The notes under the pieces are model-generated. The model made no database searches. It was not told where the DNA came from and saw only the letters and a list, made by a program, of their open reading frames with translations. The position numbers were made by a program, and so were the translations under genes. Positions 14,987-23,583 of a stretch of 64,000 bases of DNA are shown here, piece after piece. How positions within the stretch are numbered: the first letter of the stretch is position 1; each line of letters begins with the position of its first letter. Source of the stretch: Microbacterium terregens (lineage in GTDB: Bacteria > Pseudomonadota > Alphaproteobacteria > Sphingomonadales > Sphingomonadaceae); the NCBI RefSeq assembly GCF_027922045.1, contig NZ_BSEX01000006.1, positions 36,784-100,783 of the forward strand. Direction: 5' to 3'.

Positions 14987-17275
14987 ATGACAGTGACGAT
15001 CGCGACCTTGGGGTTTCCCCGCATCGGGCCGCGCCGCGAGTTGAAGTTCGCATTGGAGAAGTTTTGGTCCGGCAGGATCGGCGAAGCCGAGTTGCAGGAA
15101 GCCGCCTCGGGCCTGCGCACCGCCGCCTGGGCGCGGCAAAAGGCGCTGGGGGCCGACTGGCTGCCCTCCAACGACTTCTCGCTCTATGACCACGTGCTGG
15201 ATACCAGCGTGATGCTGGGCGCGATCCCGAGCCGCTATGGCGCGGCGGACGGGGTCACCGACCTGGCGACCTATTTCGCGATGGCGCGGGGCACCACCGG
15301 CGAGCATGCGGGATGCGGCCATGCGCATGGTTCGGTGACCGCCGGCGAGATGACGAAGTGGTTCGACACCAACTACCACTATATCGTCCCGGAGATCGAA
15401 CCCGGCCGCAAGCTCGCGCTCGGTCGGTTGAAGGTGGTCGAGGAGTATCGCGAGGCCCAGGCGCAGGGCTATGAGACGCGGCCGGTGCTGCTCGGCCCGA
15501 TCACCTGGCTGAGCCTGGCCAAGGGGCACGGCATCGACCCATTCGACCTGCTCGACGAGGTGCTCGGGCTTTACCGTGTCATCCTGGGCCATCTCGCCCA
15601 TGCCGGGGCCGAGTGGGTGCAGATCGACGAGCCGATCCTGGTGACCGATCTGTCGGAGCAGCAGCGGGCAGCCTTCACCCGCGCCTATGCCGCGCTCCAG
15701 CGGTCCGGCCCGAAGCTGATGCTGACGACCTATTTCGGCGGGCTGGAGGACAATCTGGCTCTGGCGACCGCGCTGCCGGTGCAGGGATTGCACGTCGATC
15801 TCGTGCGCGCGCCAGGGCAGCTCGATGCCGTCCTTCGGGCGGCGCCCAAGGACCTGCTGCTGTCGCTGGGCGTGATCGACGGGCGCAACGTCTGGCGTGC
15901 CGACCTGGACGCGGTGCTAGAACGGCTCGCTCCGATCGCGGCATGGCGCGACCTGGTGCTGGCGCCGTCCTGCTCGCTGCTGCACGTGCCCGTCGATCTC
16001 GCGCTCGAACCCAAGCTCGACACCGAGGTGAAGCAGTGGCTCGCCTTTGCGATTCAGAAGGTGGAGGAACTGGCCGTCCTCAAGCGCGCGCTGAACGAAG
16101 GGCGGGAGAGCGTGGCCGGGCCGCTCGCGGCGGCGGCGGAGGCGGCAGCGAACCGGAAGGTGTCGCCCCGCATCCACGACGCGGCGGTGCAGGCGCGGGT
16201 GGCGGGGGCGACGCCGGACATGCGGGAGCGCCGTTCCGGCCATGCCGAGCGCACGCGTGCCCAGGCCGAGCTGCTCGACCTGCCGCCCTTCCCCACCACC
16301 ACCATCGGCTCCTTCCCGCAGACCGCCGAGGTACGCCACGCCCGGGCCGAGCATAATCGCGGCAATTTGGACGACGCCGGCTACCACCAGTTCCTGCGCG
16401 AGGAGACCGAGCGCGCCATCCGCTGGCAGGAAGCGGTCGGGCTCGACATGCTCGTCCACGGCGAGTTCGAGCGCAACGACATGGTGCAGTATTTCGGCGA
16501 GCAGCTGGCCGGCTTCGCCTTCACGGTGAACGGCTGGGTGCAAAGCTATGGCTCGCGCTGCGTCCGGCCGCCGATCCTGTTCGGCGACGTCCGCCGCACC
16601 CATCCAATGACGGTGGATTGGTGGCGCTTTGCGCAGGGGCTTACGGACAAGCCCGTGAAGGGCATGCTCACCGGGCCGGTCACGATCCTCAACTGGAGCT
16701 TCGTGCGCGACGACCAGCCGCGCGAGACCTCCTGCCGGCAGATCGCCTTTGCGATCCGCGATGAGGTGCAGGACCTGGAGGCGGCCGGATGCCGGGCGAT
16801 CCAGATCGACGAGGCGGCGCTGCGCGAGGGCCTGCCGCTCAGGAAGCGCGACTGGCAGCAGTATCTCGACTGGGCGGTGGACTGTTTCCGTCTCTCGGCC
16901 GCAGGCGTGGCGGACGGCACCCAGATCCACACGCACATGTGCTATTCCGAGTTCAACGACATCCTGCCGTCGATCGGCGCGATGGACACCGATGTGATCT
17001 CGATCGAGACGGCGCGGTCGCAGATGGAGCTGCTGGAGGCGTTCGCCAAGTATCGCTACCCGAGCGCGATCGGGCCGGGCGTGTACGACATCCACTCCGC
17101 GCGCGTGCCGGGCGAGGCCGAGATGGTCGAGCTGATGCGGCTCGCCCAGCAGCATCTGAGGCCCGAGCAGCTCTGGGTGAACCCGGACTGCGGACTGAAG
17201 ACGCGCAAATGGGACGAGGTGAAGCCGGCAATTGAGGCGATGGTCGCCGCGGCACGCACGCTGCGCGCCGCTTAG
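14987..17275 (+). CDS. metE: Cobalamin-independent methionine synthase
   Basis: A 762-residue enzyme that methylates homocysteine with 5-methyltetrahydropteroyltri-L-glutamate, the final step of methionine synthesis, without B12. The N-terminal half (LGFPRIGPRRELKFALE near 7-23) and C-terminal catalytic half are the two fused barrels of MetE. The zinc ligands are in the C-terminal half: His and Cys in HTHMCYSEF (about 645-653), a Glu in VISIETARS (about 670), and Cys in WVNPDCGLKTRKW (about 729-741). The linker TTTIGSFPQTAEVR marks the start of the second barrel. The length matches E. coli MetE (753). A cobalamin riboswitch and an operator-like palindrome lie upstream. Confidence 0.98.
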   Translation: MTVTIATLGFPRIGPRRELKFALEKFWSGRIGEAELQEAASGLRTAAWARQKALGADWLPSNDFSLYDHVLDTSVMLGAIPSRYGAADGVTDLATYFAMARGTTGEHAGCGHAHGSVTAGEMTKWFDTNYHYIVPEIEPGRKLALGRLKVVEEYREAQAQGYETRPVLLGPITWLSLAKGHGIDPFDLLDEVLGLYRVILGHLAHAGAEWVQIDEPILVTDLSEQQRAAFTRAYAALQRSGPKLMLTTYFGGLEDNLALATALPVQGLHVDLVRAPGQLDAVLRAAPKDLLLSLGVIDGRNVWRADLDAVLERLAPIAAWRDLVLAPSCSLLHVPVDLALEPKLDTEVKQWLAFAIQKVEELAVLKRALNEGRESVAGPLAAAAEAAANRKVSPRIHDAAVQARVAGATPDMRERRSGHAERTRAQAELLDLPPFPTTTIGSFPQTAEVRHARAEHNRGNLDDAGYHQFLREETERAIRWQEAVGLDMLVHGEFERNDMVQYFGEQLAGFAFTVNGWVQSYGSRCVRPPILFGDVRRTHPMTVDWWRFAQGLTDKPVKGMLTGPVTILNWSFVRDDQPRETSCRQIAFAIRDEVQDLEAAGCRAIQIDEAALREGLPLRKRDWQQYLDWAVDCFRLSAAGVADGTQIHTHMCYSEFNDILPSIGAMDTDVISIETARSQMELLEAFAKYRYPSAIGPGVYDIHSARVPGEAEMVELMRLAQQHLRPEQLWVNPDCGLKTRKWDEVKPAIEAMVAAARTLRAA

Positions 17276-17286
17276 CGCTGAAGAGC

Positions 17287-17316
17287 GGCTGCGTGCCGGA
17301 TCGGCGGCACGCAGCC
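17287..17316 (+). terminator. Hairpin after metE
   Basis: A 12-base perfect stem, GGCTGCGTGCCG and CGGCACGCAGCC, with a six-base loop, 11 bases after the metE stop. There is no U-rich tail, so it may act as an end-stabilising hairpin or a weak terminator between the convergent metE and NIPSNAP genes. Confidence 0.55.
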
Positions 17317-17329
17317 TCCCCGTCTCGGC

Positions 17330-17773
17330 TCAGCGGAGCGGCAGGCGCGGGGAATAGTCGGCCAGCGTCATGAACACGCTGTCGATCTTCGTCACCAGCT
17401 TCCCGCCGGCTTCGGAGGTGGCGACCACCGCACGCCATTCCGGATCGGCGCCGAACGCCTTCCAGCTCGCCTCCCGCGCCTCCCGGCTCGGGTAGGCGAG
17501 CACGTAGACGAGCCGGCCCTCGGGTGCTTCCGCCGTCGGCTGCTCGTTCCAATAGGCGACGTTGTGCATGCCGTGCTTGGCGAAGAGCGTGAGCGTATGC
17601 TCGCGAAAGCGGGCGTTGAGGGCGGCGAGCTTGCCGGGCGCGGGGTAATAGATGCGCAACTCATAGACCGCGGTCTTCGGATCGAGTGCGGGGGACTGGG
17701 CGATCGCCGGACGCATGGCGGCAGGACTGGCGATTGCCGCAGCGGCAAGACAGGCGGCGAGCAGCAAGCGCAT
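17330..17773 (-). CDS. Secreted NIPSNAP family protein
   Basis: A 147-residue protein with a signal peptide (MRLLLAACLAAAAIASPA, cleavage near AIAQ at residue 26) and one NIPSNAP domain (dimeric alpha-beta barrel fold). The domain runs from VYELRIYYPAPGKLAALNAR through HGMHNVAYWNEQ to VYVLAYPSREAREASWKAF. The start at 17773 is chosen for the signal peptide and a GGGAG ribosome site; the frame upstream is charged and leaderless. NIPSNAP domains have no single known reaction; bacterial members often occur in the periplasm next to sugar or amidohydrolase genes. It is convergent with metE. Confidence 0.88.
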   Translation of the reverse strand: MRLLLAACLAAAAIASPAAMRPAIAQSPALDPKTAVYELRIYYPAPGKLAALNARFREHTLTLFAKHGMHNVAYWNEQPTAEAPEGRLVYVLAYPSREAREASWKAFGADPEWRAVVATSEAGGKLVTKIDSVFMTLADYSPRLPLR

Positions 17774-17868
17774 TGAGATCTCCCGGACAGGTGCGGGGCG
17801 ATCATAGGCACCATGCGTGCCCGCGCGCCACTCCGGCGGCGCGGTTCCGGCCGGTCGCGGTCGTCCCT

Positions 17869-19191
17869 CTACAATCCCGTCGGCCAGGTCTCGTCCTGCC
17901 CCGCCTCGCCGCTTGCCGCCGTGGCTTGCACGGCCGTCGTGGTGTCGAACCACAGGAAGGCATCATATTCCTGCGCCAGCGACGCCTCGGAATAGTGGCT
18001 CCAGCGCTCGGTGTCGGGGCGGTAGATGACGCCGATGTAGCGCTCGAGCCGTTCGGCCGTGAGGGCCTCGCGCAGTTCGGGGCTTACTGCCCCCTCGCGC
18101 AGATCGAGCAGGAAGCGCGGGACGCCGCTGTCGTGGAGGATGCGTTCGAAACTGTCGGGCCGGGACGGATTGATCGTCATGACCTGCATCGGTTCATCCC
18201 AGTCGTCGGCGGCGGCGACGGTGCCGGCGTGGGTTCCGAAGCCGATCAGGCAAGCGGCGCCGTCGTAGCGCTCCCGCACCAGCTGGCCGAGGTTCAGCTC
18301 ACCGCGGCTCTGGCCCATGTCGGTCCGGCGGGCGTCGCCGACATGGCTGTTGTGCGCCCAGACCACCGCCTTGGCATCCGGCCCCTTGCGCTGCAGCAGC
18401 AGCTCCAGCGTGTCGGCCATATGCTCGTCGCGCAGGTTCCAGCTGGCCGCCGAGCCATAGTACATGGCGCGATAATAGGCCTCTGCATTGGCGACGAGCC
18501 TGGCATTCTGCGCCGCATCGAGGAACGAGTCCGGATCGCCGGGCGCATAGGCGGCTTCGTTGGCGAACAGGTCGCGCAGCAGCTGCACCACCGCCGATTC
18601 GCATCGGCCATGGCCTTCGCTCAGCGCCATGCGGCCATAGCGTTCGGGCTGCTCCTTCCACGGCTTCAGGCAGCCGTAGAGGCGGAGGGCCTCGGCGGCG
18701 GCCGCCGGATCGACCCGCTCCAGATAGCCGATCACGGCGGCGACCGACGCCGTCATGTTGTAGAGATCCAGACCGTGGAAGCTGACGCGGGCGGACGCCT
18801 CCCGTTCGGCGTTGTGGGCGGTGAGCCACTCCACGAAGCCGTCGAACTCGGCATTGCGCCACATCCAGGCGGGAAAGCGGGTGAAGGGGGTCGGCGCCTC
18901 GGGCGGCGCAGGCTTTGCGCGCACGGTGCGGTCGATGACCGCCGCATCGGGCCAGTCCGCCTCGACCGCGACCATGGTGAAGCCGTGCCGCTCGATCAGG
19001 TGGCGGGTGATGGCGGCGCGGGCGCGGTAGAATTCGGAGGTGCCGTGGCTCGCCTCGCCCAGGCACACCACGCGGGCGTCGGCGAAGCGATCGAACAGCG
19101 CTCCGAATGCCGGATCGTCGAAATCGGGCAGCGGTTCGGCAGCGCCTGCCACCAGCTGCGCCGCCCGGCGCGTGTCGTCTTCTGCCACCAT
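17869..19191 (-). CDS. Erythromycin esterase family protein
   Basis: A 440-residue member of the erythromycin esterase-like (Ere) hydrolase superfamily. Family signatures are CLGEASHGTSEFYRARA near residue 45-61 with the catalytic-type Glu and His, VEADWPDA, FHGLDLYN and WAHNSHVGDARRTDMGQ with His. Ere enzymes open macrolide lactone rings; many chromosomal homologues, such as succinoglycan-linked ones, have no proven substrate. The start at 19191 follows GGAGAGGCAGG; an upstream start at 19266 would add 25 Pro/Arg-rich residues and is less likely. No signal peptide, so cytoplasmic. Macrolide resistance should not be assumed. Confidence 0.88.
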   Translation of the reverse strand: MVAEDDTRRAAQLVAGAAEPLPDFDDPAFGALFDRFADARVVCLGEASHGTSEFYRARAAITRHLIERHGFTMVAVEADWPDAAVIDRTVRAKPAPPEAPTPFTRFPAWMWRNAEFDGFVEWLTAHNAEREASARVSFHGLDLYNMTASVAAVIGYLERVDPAAAAEALRLYGCLKPWKEQPERYGRMALSEGHGRCESAVVQLLRDLFANEAAYAPGDPDSFLDAAQNARLVANAEAYYRAMYYGSAASWNLRDEHMADTLELLLQRKGPDAKAVVWAHNSHVGDARRTDMGQSRGELNLGQLVRERYDGAACLIGFGTHAGTVAAADDWDEPMQVMTINPSRPDSFERILHDSGVPRFLLDLREGAVSPELREALTAERLERYIGVIYRPDTERWSHYSEASLAQEYDAFLWFDTTTAVQATAASGEAGQDETWPTGL

Positions 19192-19295
19192 CCGCCTGCC
19201 TCTCCGTTGCGGGAGACCAACGCCGGGACGGCGGCTTGGTTCGGCGGGAACGTCAGCGCCGGGCAAGGTGCGATACCCTGCCCGGCGCCCGGCGC

Positions 19296-19592
19296 TTACC
19301 AGCGGCTGCCGTAGTTGCGGTCGCGCCAGCCATAGTGGCCGCGATCGTCCCGCCAGTCGCGGCGATCATGGCGCCAGTCGCGGCGGCTGTCGCGGCGCGC
19401 GTCTGCGATCTCGCGGCGGCACTCGCGCTGTTCGCGGCGATACTCGCGGCGGCTGTCCGCCCGGCGCAGCTCGCGGCGGCATTCCTGCACCTCGCGCCGG
19501 ACTTCGTGGTTGTAGCCGTAGCGCTGGGCGGATGCAGCGGCCGGAGTGAAAGCCGCAGCGGCCACAGTGGCCAGGATGATCAGCGTACGCAT
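19296..19592 (-). CDS. Secreted Arg-rich small protein
   Basis: A 98-residue protein. The ATG at 19592 is chosen over one five codons upstream because of the GAAGGAGAG ribosome site in front of it. The signal peptide is MRTLIILATVAAAAFTPAAA, with cleavage near ASAQ. The mature part is very rich in Arg, Asp and Glu in short repeats (RREYRREQRECRREI, then RRDWRHDRRDWRDDRG), with two or three Cys, and is probably helical then disordered. Similar small periplasmic proteins are frequent in sphingomonads, but I know of no function. It could bind nucleic acid or anionic polymer; that is a guess from charge only. Confidence 0.7.
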   Translation of the reverse strand: MRTLIILATVAAAAFTPAAASAQRYGYNHEVRREVQECRRELRRADSRREYRREQRECRREIADARRDSRRDWRHDRRDWRDDRGHYGWRDRNYGSRW

Positions 19593-19766
19593 GGTTCTCT
19601 CCTTCACGATCTCGATGGGGAGAAGCTAAGCGCGCCGGCCTGAACGAAGCCCGTCCGCGACATTCATCGACGAGACAGCGTTTTGGGCAGCTTCGCGCGC
19701 GCGTGACGCCCGCGCGGGAACTCCCTTCCCCTTCCGCTCGTACTGCCTCCAGACACAGGGAAGGAC

Positions 19767-20222
19767 ATGCCTATGGCCGAGAGCATCGCGCACGCCGATC
19801 GACGGCCACCCGGCGTCCTCGGCCACCGGATCTATTCCGCGCTGCTCCCGGTCCCGATCACCTGCTTCGTCGGCGCGCTGATCACCGACATCGCCTATTC
19901 CCGCGCACCCGACATGATGTGGCTCAACTTCTCCAGCTGGCTGCTGCTGGCGGGACTGGTCGTGGGTGGGGTCGCCGGGGTGGTGCTGATCGTGGAAACG
20001 GTCCGCAGGCGCGCGCGGCGCACGGGCGCGTGGGCGGCGCATGCGCTGCTGTTCGTGGCCGCCTGGGTGGTGGAGGTGTTCAACTCCTTCGTCCACACGC
20101 GCGACGGGTGGACGGCGGTGGTGCCGACCGGACTGATGCTGTCGATCCTGGCCGTCGTGCTCGCGCTGCTGGCCGGATGGTTCTGGCAATCCGCCAATCG
20201 CCGCGTGGCGGGAGACCTGTGA
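19767..20222 (+). CDS. DUF2231 membrane protein
   Basis: A 151-residue inner-membrane protein of the DUF2231 type, with four predicted transmembrane segments at about 24-43, 52-75, 87-107 and 116-138. The first ATG (19767) and a second ATG two codons on both have plausible ribosome sites (AGGGAAGGA). The family motif around the first helix is GHRIYSALLPVPITCFVGAL with His20. Function is unknown; in Proteobacteria such genes often precede a sorbosone dehydrogenase-type gene, exactly as here. Its TGA shares one base with the ATG of the next gene, so the pair is co-translated. The two products may be partners in a periplasmic oxidation. Confidence 0.88.
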   Translation: MPMAESIAHADRRPPGVLGHRIYSALLPVPITCFVGALITDIAYSRAPDMMWLNFSSWLLLAGLVVGGVAGVVLIVETVRRRARRTGAWAAHALLFVAAWVVEVFNSFVHTRDGWTAVVPTGLMLSILAVVLALLAGWFWQSANRRVAGDL

Positions 20223-21580
20223 TGAAGCGCAGCCTGGCAGCCCTGCTCGCCGTTTCCGCCCTAGCCGGCTGCGGAGGCGGCCAGAAGATCGACCCGAACG
20301 CGCAATACGGGCCGAACCCCCTCCTGCCCGAGCCCAAGGAGGCGCTGATCTCCGACGTGGGCGTCTACAAGGTCGTGGGCTGGAAGGCGGGCGAGACCCC
20401 GACCGTGCCGGCCGGGTTCCGCATCGAGGCGATCGCGACCGGGCTCGCCAACCCGCGCAACGTGCTGGCGCTCCCGAACGGCGACGTGCTGATCGTGGAA
20501 TCGAAGAAGGAAGGCGGCGAGCCGGTCCAGCGGCCCAAGGACCCGATCCGCGACTGGATCATGTCGATGGCGCACGGCCAGGCGAAGAGCGGCGAGGCCC
20601 CGCCGCAGAGCAACCGCATCACCCTGGTGCGCGACGCCAATGGCGACGGCCGGCCGGACGGGCGATCCGTGCTGGTGGACAAGCTGAATGCGCCCTTCGG
20701 CGTGGCGGTGATCGGAAGCGACCTGTATGTCGCGAACACCGACGCAATCGTGCGCTATCCCTTCGTGCCCGGGCAGACGCGGATCACCGCGCCCGGCGTG
20801 AAGGTGGCCGACCTGCCGGCGGGACCGATCAACCACCACTGGACCAAGAGCCTGACTGCGAGCCCGGACGGCACCCGGCTCTATGTGGGCATCGGATCGA
20901 ACAGCAATGCCATGGAGCGCGGCGAAGAGGCCGAACGCGACCGGGCGGCGATCCTGGAGGTCGATCCGAAGACCGGTCTGCTAAAGGTATATGCCAGCGG
21001 GCTGCGCAATCCCAACGGGCTGACCTTCTATCCCGGGTCGAACACGCTGTGGGCCGTCATCAACGAGCGTGACGAGCTGGGCCCGGACCTGGTGCCCGAC
21101 TATATGACGTCGGTGCAGCCGGGCGGCTTCTATGGCTGGCCGTACAGCTATTATGGACAGCATGTGGACCCGCGGGTGCGGCCGCAGCGACCCGAACTGG
21201 TCGCCAAGGCGATCTCCCCGGATTACTCGCTGGGATCGCATGTCGCGCCGCTCGGCCTCGCCTTCTACACGGGCGCGAGCTTCCCTGCGGCCTATCGGGG
21301 CGGCGCCTTCGTCGGCGAGCATGGCAGCTGGAACCGCAGCGACCCGCATGGCTACAAGGTGGCGTTCATCCGCTTCCAGGGCGGCCGGCCGACCGGCATG
21401 CCGCAGGATTTCGTCACCGGCTTCCTGAAGGACGGCAAGGCACGCGGCCGGCCGGTGGGCGTTGCGGTCGATCGCACCGGCGCGCTGCTGGTGGCGGACG
21501 ACGTCGGCAACACGGTGTGGCGGATCAGCCATGCCGGCGGGGCTCCCGCTGCCGGCTCCGGCGGCCCTAGCGGGACGTAA
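20222..21580 (+). CDS. PQQ-dependent sugar dehydrogenase (sorbosone type) lipoprotein
   Basis: A 452-residue periplasmic lipoprotein with a beta-propeller of the sorbosone dehydrogenase/soluble glucose dehydrogenase class. The signal ends in LAGC with the lipidated Cys17. Propeller motifs include GLANPRNVLALPNGDVLIVE, LRNPNGLTFYPGSNTLW, GEHGSWNRSDPHGYKV and GVAVDRTGALLVADDVGNTV. Family members oxidise aldoses with PQQ bound at the propeller centre; PQQ genes are not in the window. The start is the ATG that overlaps the stop of the DUF2231 gene. The longer frame from 19703 is not used, since it crosses that gene without a leader. Confidence 0.9.
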   Translation: MKRSLAALLAVSALAGCGGGQKIDPNAQYGPNPLLPEPKEALISDVGVYKVVGWKAGETPTVPAGFRIEAIATGLANPRNVLALPNGDVLIVESKKEGGEPVQRPKDPIRDWIMSMAHGQAKSGEAPPQSNRITLVRDANGDGRPDGRSVLVDKLNAPFGVAVIGSDLYVANTDAIVRYPFVPGQTRITAPGVKVADLPAGPINHHWTKSLTASPDGTRLYVGIGSNSNAMERGEEAERDRAAILEVDPKTGLLKVYASGLRNPNGLTFYPGSNTLWAVINERDELGPDLVPDYMTSVQPGGFYGWPYSYYGQHVDPRVRPQRPELVAKAISPDYSLGSHVAPLGLAFYTGASFPAAYRGGAFVGEHGSWNRSDPHGYKVAFIRFQGGRPTGMPQDFVTGFLKDGKARGRPVGVAVDRTGALLVADDVGNTVWRISHAGGAPAAGSGGPSGT

Positions 21581-21595
21581 CATCCCCAAACGCAA

Positions 21596-21628
21596 CGTCC
21601 GGCGCACTCGGGTGGAGTGCGCCGGACG
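21596..21628. terminator. Bidirectional hairpin between convergent genes
   Basis: A 13-base perfect stem, CGTCCGGCGCACT and AGTGCGCCGGACG, with a seven-base loop, in the 77-base gap between the sorbosone dehydrogenase and guaA genes, which converge. There is no strong U tail, but the position and stem length suit termination from both sides. Confidence 0.65.
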
Positions 21629-21657
21629 GATGCGGGTCGCTTAGCGCGAGCCGGGGA

Positions 21658-23217
21658 TCATTCCCACTCGATCGTGCCGGGCGGCTTGCTCGTGTAATCA
21701 TAGGTGACGCGGTTGATGCCCTTCACCTCGTTGACGATGCGGGTCGCCACGCGCGGCAGGAAGTCGCCGGGGAACTGGAACGCCTGGGCGGTCATGCCGT
21801 CGGTCGAGGTGACGGCACGCAGCGCCAGCACCGAATCATAGGTACGTCCATCGCCCATGACGCCCACCGAGCGGACCGGCAGCAGCACCGCGAACGCCTG
21901 CCAGATCGCGTCGTAGAGGCCGGCGTTGCGGATCTCTTCGAGGTAGATGGCGTCGGCCTTGCGCAGGATGTCGCAGCGTTCCTTGGTGACTTCGCCCGGG
22001 ATGCGGATCGCGAGGCCGGGCCCGGGGAACGGGTGACGGCCGACGAACGCGTCGGGCAGGCCCAGCTCGCGGCCGAGCTCGCGGACCTCGTCCTTGAACA
22101 GTTCGCGCAGCGGCTCGACGAGCTTCATGTTCATGCGCTCGGGCAGGCCACCGACATTGTGGTGGCTCTTGATCGTCACCGACGGGCCGCCGGTGAAGCT
22201 GACGCTCTCGATCACGTCCGGATAGAGCGTGCCCTGGGCCAGGAACTCGGCGCCGCCGATCTTCTTCGCCTCGTCCTCGAAGACGTCGATGAAGGTCTTG
22301 CCGATGAACTTGCGCTTGGCCTCCGGGTCGGTGACGCCGGCGAGGCCGTTCATGAACAGCGGTTCCGCGTTCACGTGCACGAGCGGAATGTTGTAGTGGT
22401 TGCGGAACAGCGAGACGACCTGCTCGGCCTCGCCGGTGCGCATGAGGCCGTGGTCGACGAACACGCAGGTGAGCTGCTCGCCGATCGCCTCGTGGATCAG
22501 GACCGCCGCCACCGCCGAGTCGACGCCGCCCGACAGGCCGCAGATCACGCGGCCTTGGCCGACCTGGGCGCGGATGTCGGCGATCTTGGCCTCGCGGAAC
22601 TCGGCCATCGTCCAGTCGCCGGTGAGGCCGCAGACGTGGCGGGCGAAGTTGCCGATCAGCCGGCCGCCGTCGGGGGTATGGACGACTTCGGGGTGGAACT
22701 GGGTGCCGTAGTAGCGGCGCGTGTCGTCGGCGATCACTGCGAAGGGGGCGCCGGGGCTGGTCGCGACCACCCGGAAGCCGGGGGCGAGCGCCGTCACCTT
22801 GTCGCCGTGGCTCATCCACACCTGATGGCGATCGCCCTCATCCCAGAGCGCGTCGAACAGGCCGCAGCGATCCTCGACGCCGATATAGGCTTCGCCGAAC
22901 TCGCCGCTCATGCCCTTTTCGACGGTGCCGCCGAGCTGCTGGGTCATGACCTGCTGGCCATAGCAGATGCCGAGCACCGGCACGCCCGAATCGAAGATCG
23001 CCTGGGGTGCGCGCGGGCTCCCCTCCTCCGGCACCGAGGCGGGACCGCCCGACAGGATCACGCCGCGCGGGCGCATTCGCTCGAAGGCTTCGGCCGCGGA
23101 CTGGAAGGGCGCGATCTCGCTGTAGACGCCGGCCTCGCGGACGCGGCGGGCAATCAGCTGCGTGACCTGGCTGCCGAAGTCAACGATCAGGATGGAGTCT
23201 GTGGGATGAACGCTCAT
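21658..23217 (-). CDS. guaA: GMP synthase (glutamine-hydrolysing)
   Basis: A 519-residue enzyme that converts XMP to GMP with ATP and glutamine, in guanine nucleotide synthesis. The class I glutamine amidotransferase domain has Cys85 in GICYGQQ, His175 and Glu177 in FHPEV. The ATP pyrophosphatase domain has the loop SGGVDS at 229-234, and the C-terminal dimerisation domain ends in KPPGTIEWE, as in all GuaA proteins. guaB is not in the window. A 366-base gap with two palindromic repeats separates it from the S9 peptidase gene on the same strand. Confidence 0.98.
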   Translation of the reverse strand: MSVHPTDSILIVDFGSQVTQLIARRVREAGVYSEIAPFQSAAEAFERMRPRGVILSGGPASVPEEGSPRAPQAIFDSGVPVLGICYGQQVMTQQLGGTVEKGMSGEFGEAYIGVEDRCGLFDALWDEGDRHQVWMSHGDKVTALAPGFRVVATSPGAPFAVIADDTRRYYGTQFHPEVVHTPDGGRLIGNFARHVCGLTGDWTMAEFREAKIADIRAQVGQGRVICGLSGGVDSAVAAVLIHEAIGEQLTCVFVDHGLMRTGEAEQVVSLFRNHYNIPLVHVNAEPLFMNGLAGVTDPEAKRKFIGKTFIDVFEDEAKKIGGAEFLAQGTLYPDVIESVSFTGGPSVTIKSHHNVGGLPERMNMKLVEPLRELFKDEVRELGRELGLPDAFVGRHPFPGPGLAIRIPGEVTKERCDILRKADAIYLEEIRNAGLYDAIWQAFAVLLPVRSVGVMGDGRTYDSVLALRAVTSTDGMTAQAFQFPGDFLPRVATRIVNEVKGINRVTYDYTSKPPGTIEWE

Positions 23218-23295
23218 GGCAGCGCGCGATAGCAGAGCTTGTGCGCGCTGCCAGCCCCTTTGGCGAGGGACCTACTCCGCCCCCCCGCCTTCCGT

Positions 23296-23402
23296 TGGTC
23301 CCGAGCAGGGATCGAGTTTGTCGAGAGCCCGTGTCGAGAGAACCGCGGCCGGTTTCTCGACACGCCGTCTCGACAAGCTCGACGGCTGCTCGAAACAAAC
23401 GG
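23296..23402. repeat. Palindromic intergenic repeat, copy 1
   Basis: An extended palindrome between the S9 peptidase and guaA genes. The core hairpin has nine-base arms GTGTCGAGA (23331-23339) and TCTCGACAC (23355-23363), with an inner AACC/GGTT pair. Outer parts GAGTTTGTCGAGAG and CTCGACAAGCTCGACGG pair imperfectly. It resembles copy 2 in layout (GAGCAGG, cGAG, TTGTCGA, hairpin, CGCCGTcTCGAC, GGCTGCTC) but has diverged. Such elements are typical of sphingomonad intergenic DNA and of REP-like repeats. Confidence 0.7.
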
Positions 23403-23446
23403 GAGAGGTGGGGATGCGCCCGACAGCCCGATAAGAACAAGCAAAG

Positions 23447-23557
23447 CCGTTCGTGCTGAGAAGGGGCTGAGCTTGTCGAAGCGCCGTATCGAAGCACCTG
23501 CGCAGGTCCTTCGATACGCCGTTTCGACTTCGCTCAACGGCTACTCAGGACGAACGG
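23447..23557. repeat. Palindromic intergenic repeat, copy 2
   Basis: A 111-base element bounded by CCGTTCGT and ACGAACGG as exact inverted ends. The central hairpin has arms GTATCGAAG (23486-23494) and CTTCGATAC (23509-23517) around the self-complementary ACCTGCGCAGGT. The remaining sequence (CTGAGCTTGTCGAAGC against CGACTTCGCTCAACGG) pairs partly, so the RNA or DNA could form a long cruciform. This copy looks well preserved, as though more recently made than copy 1. The rest of the gap 23218-23583 holds nothing else that I can name. Confidence 0.75.
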
Positions 23558-23583
23558 ATACGCTCAACGCCATCACGCTCTCC

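Noticed and set aside
13258..15171. Minus-strand frame opposite the TonB receptor and the metE leader
   Set aside because: It crosses the riboswitch and the receptor in antisense and has no conserved domain.
17869..19191. Macrolide resistance gene
   Set aside because: The protein belongs to the erythromycin esterase-like superfamily, but chromosomal members without mobile context generally have other or unknown substrates; resistance cannot be claimed.
23296..23557. CRISPR array
   Set aside because: Only two palindromic elements of over 100 bases, no short direct repeats with uniform spacers, and no cas genes near.
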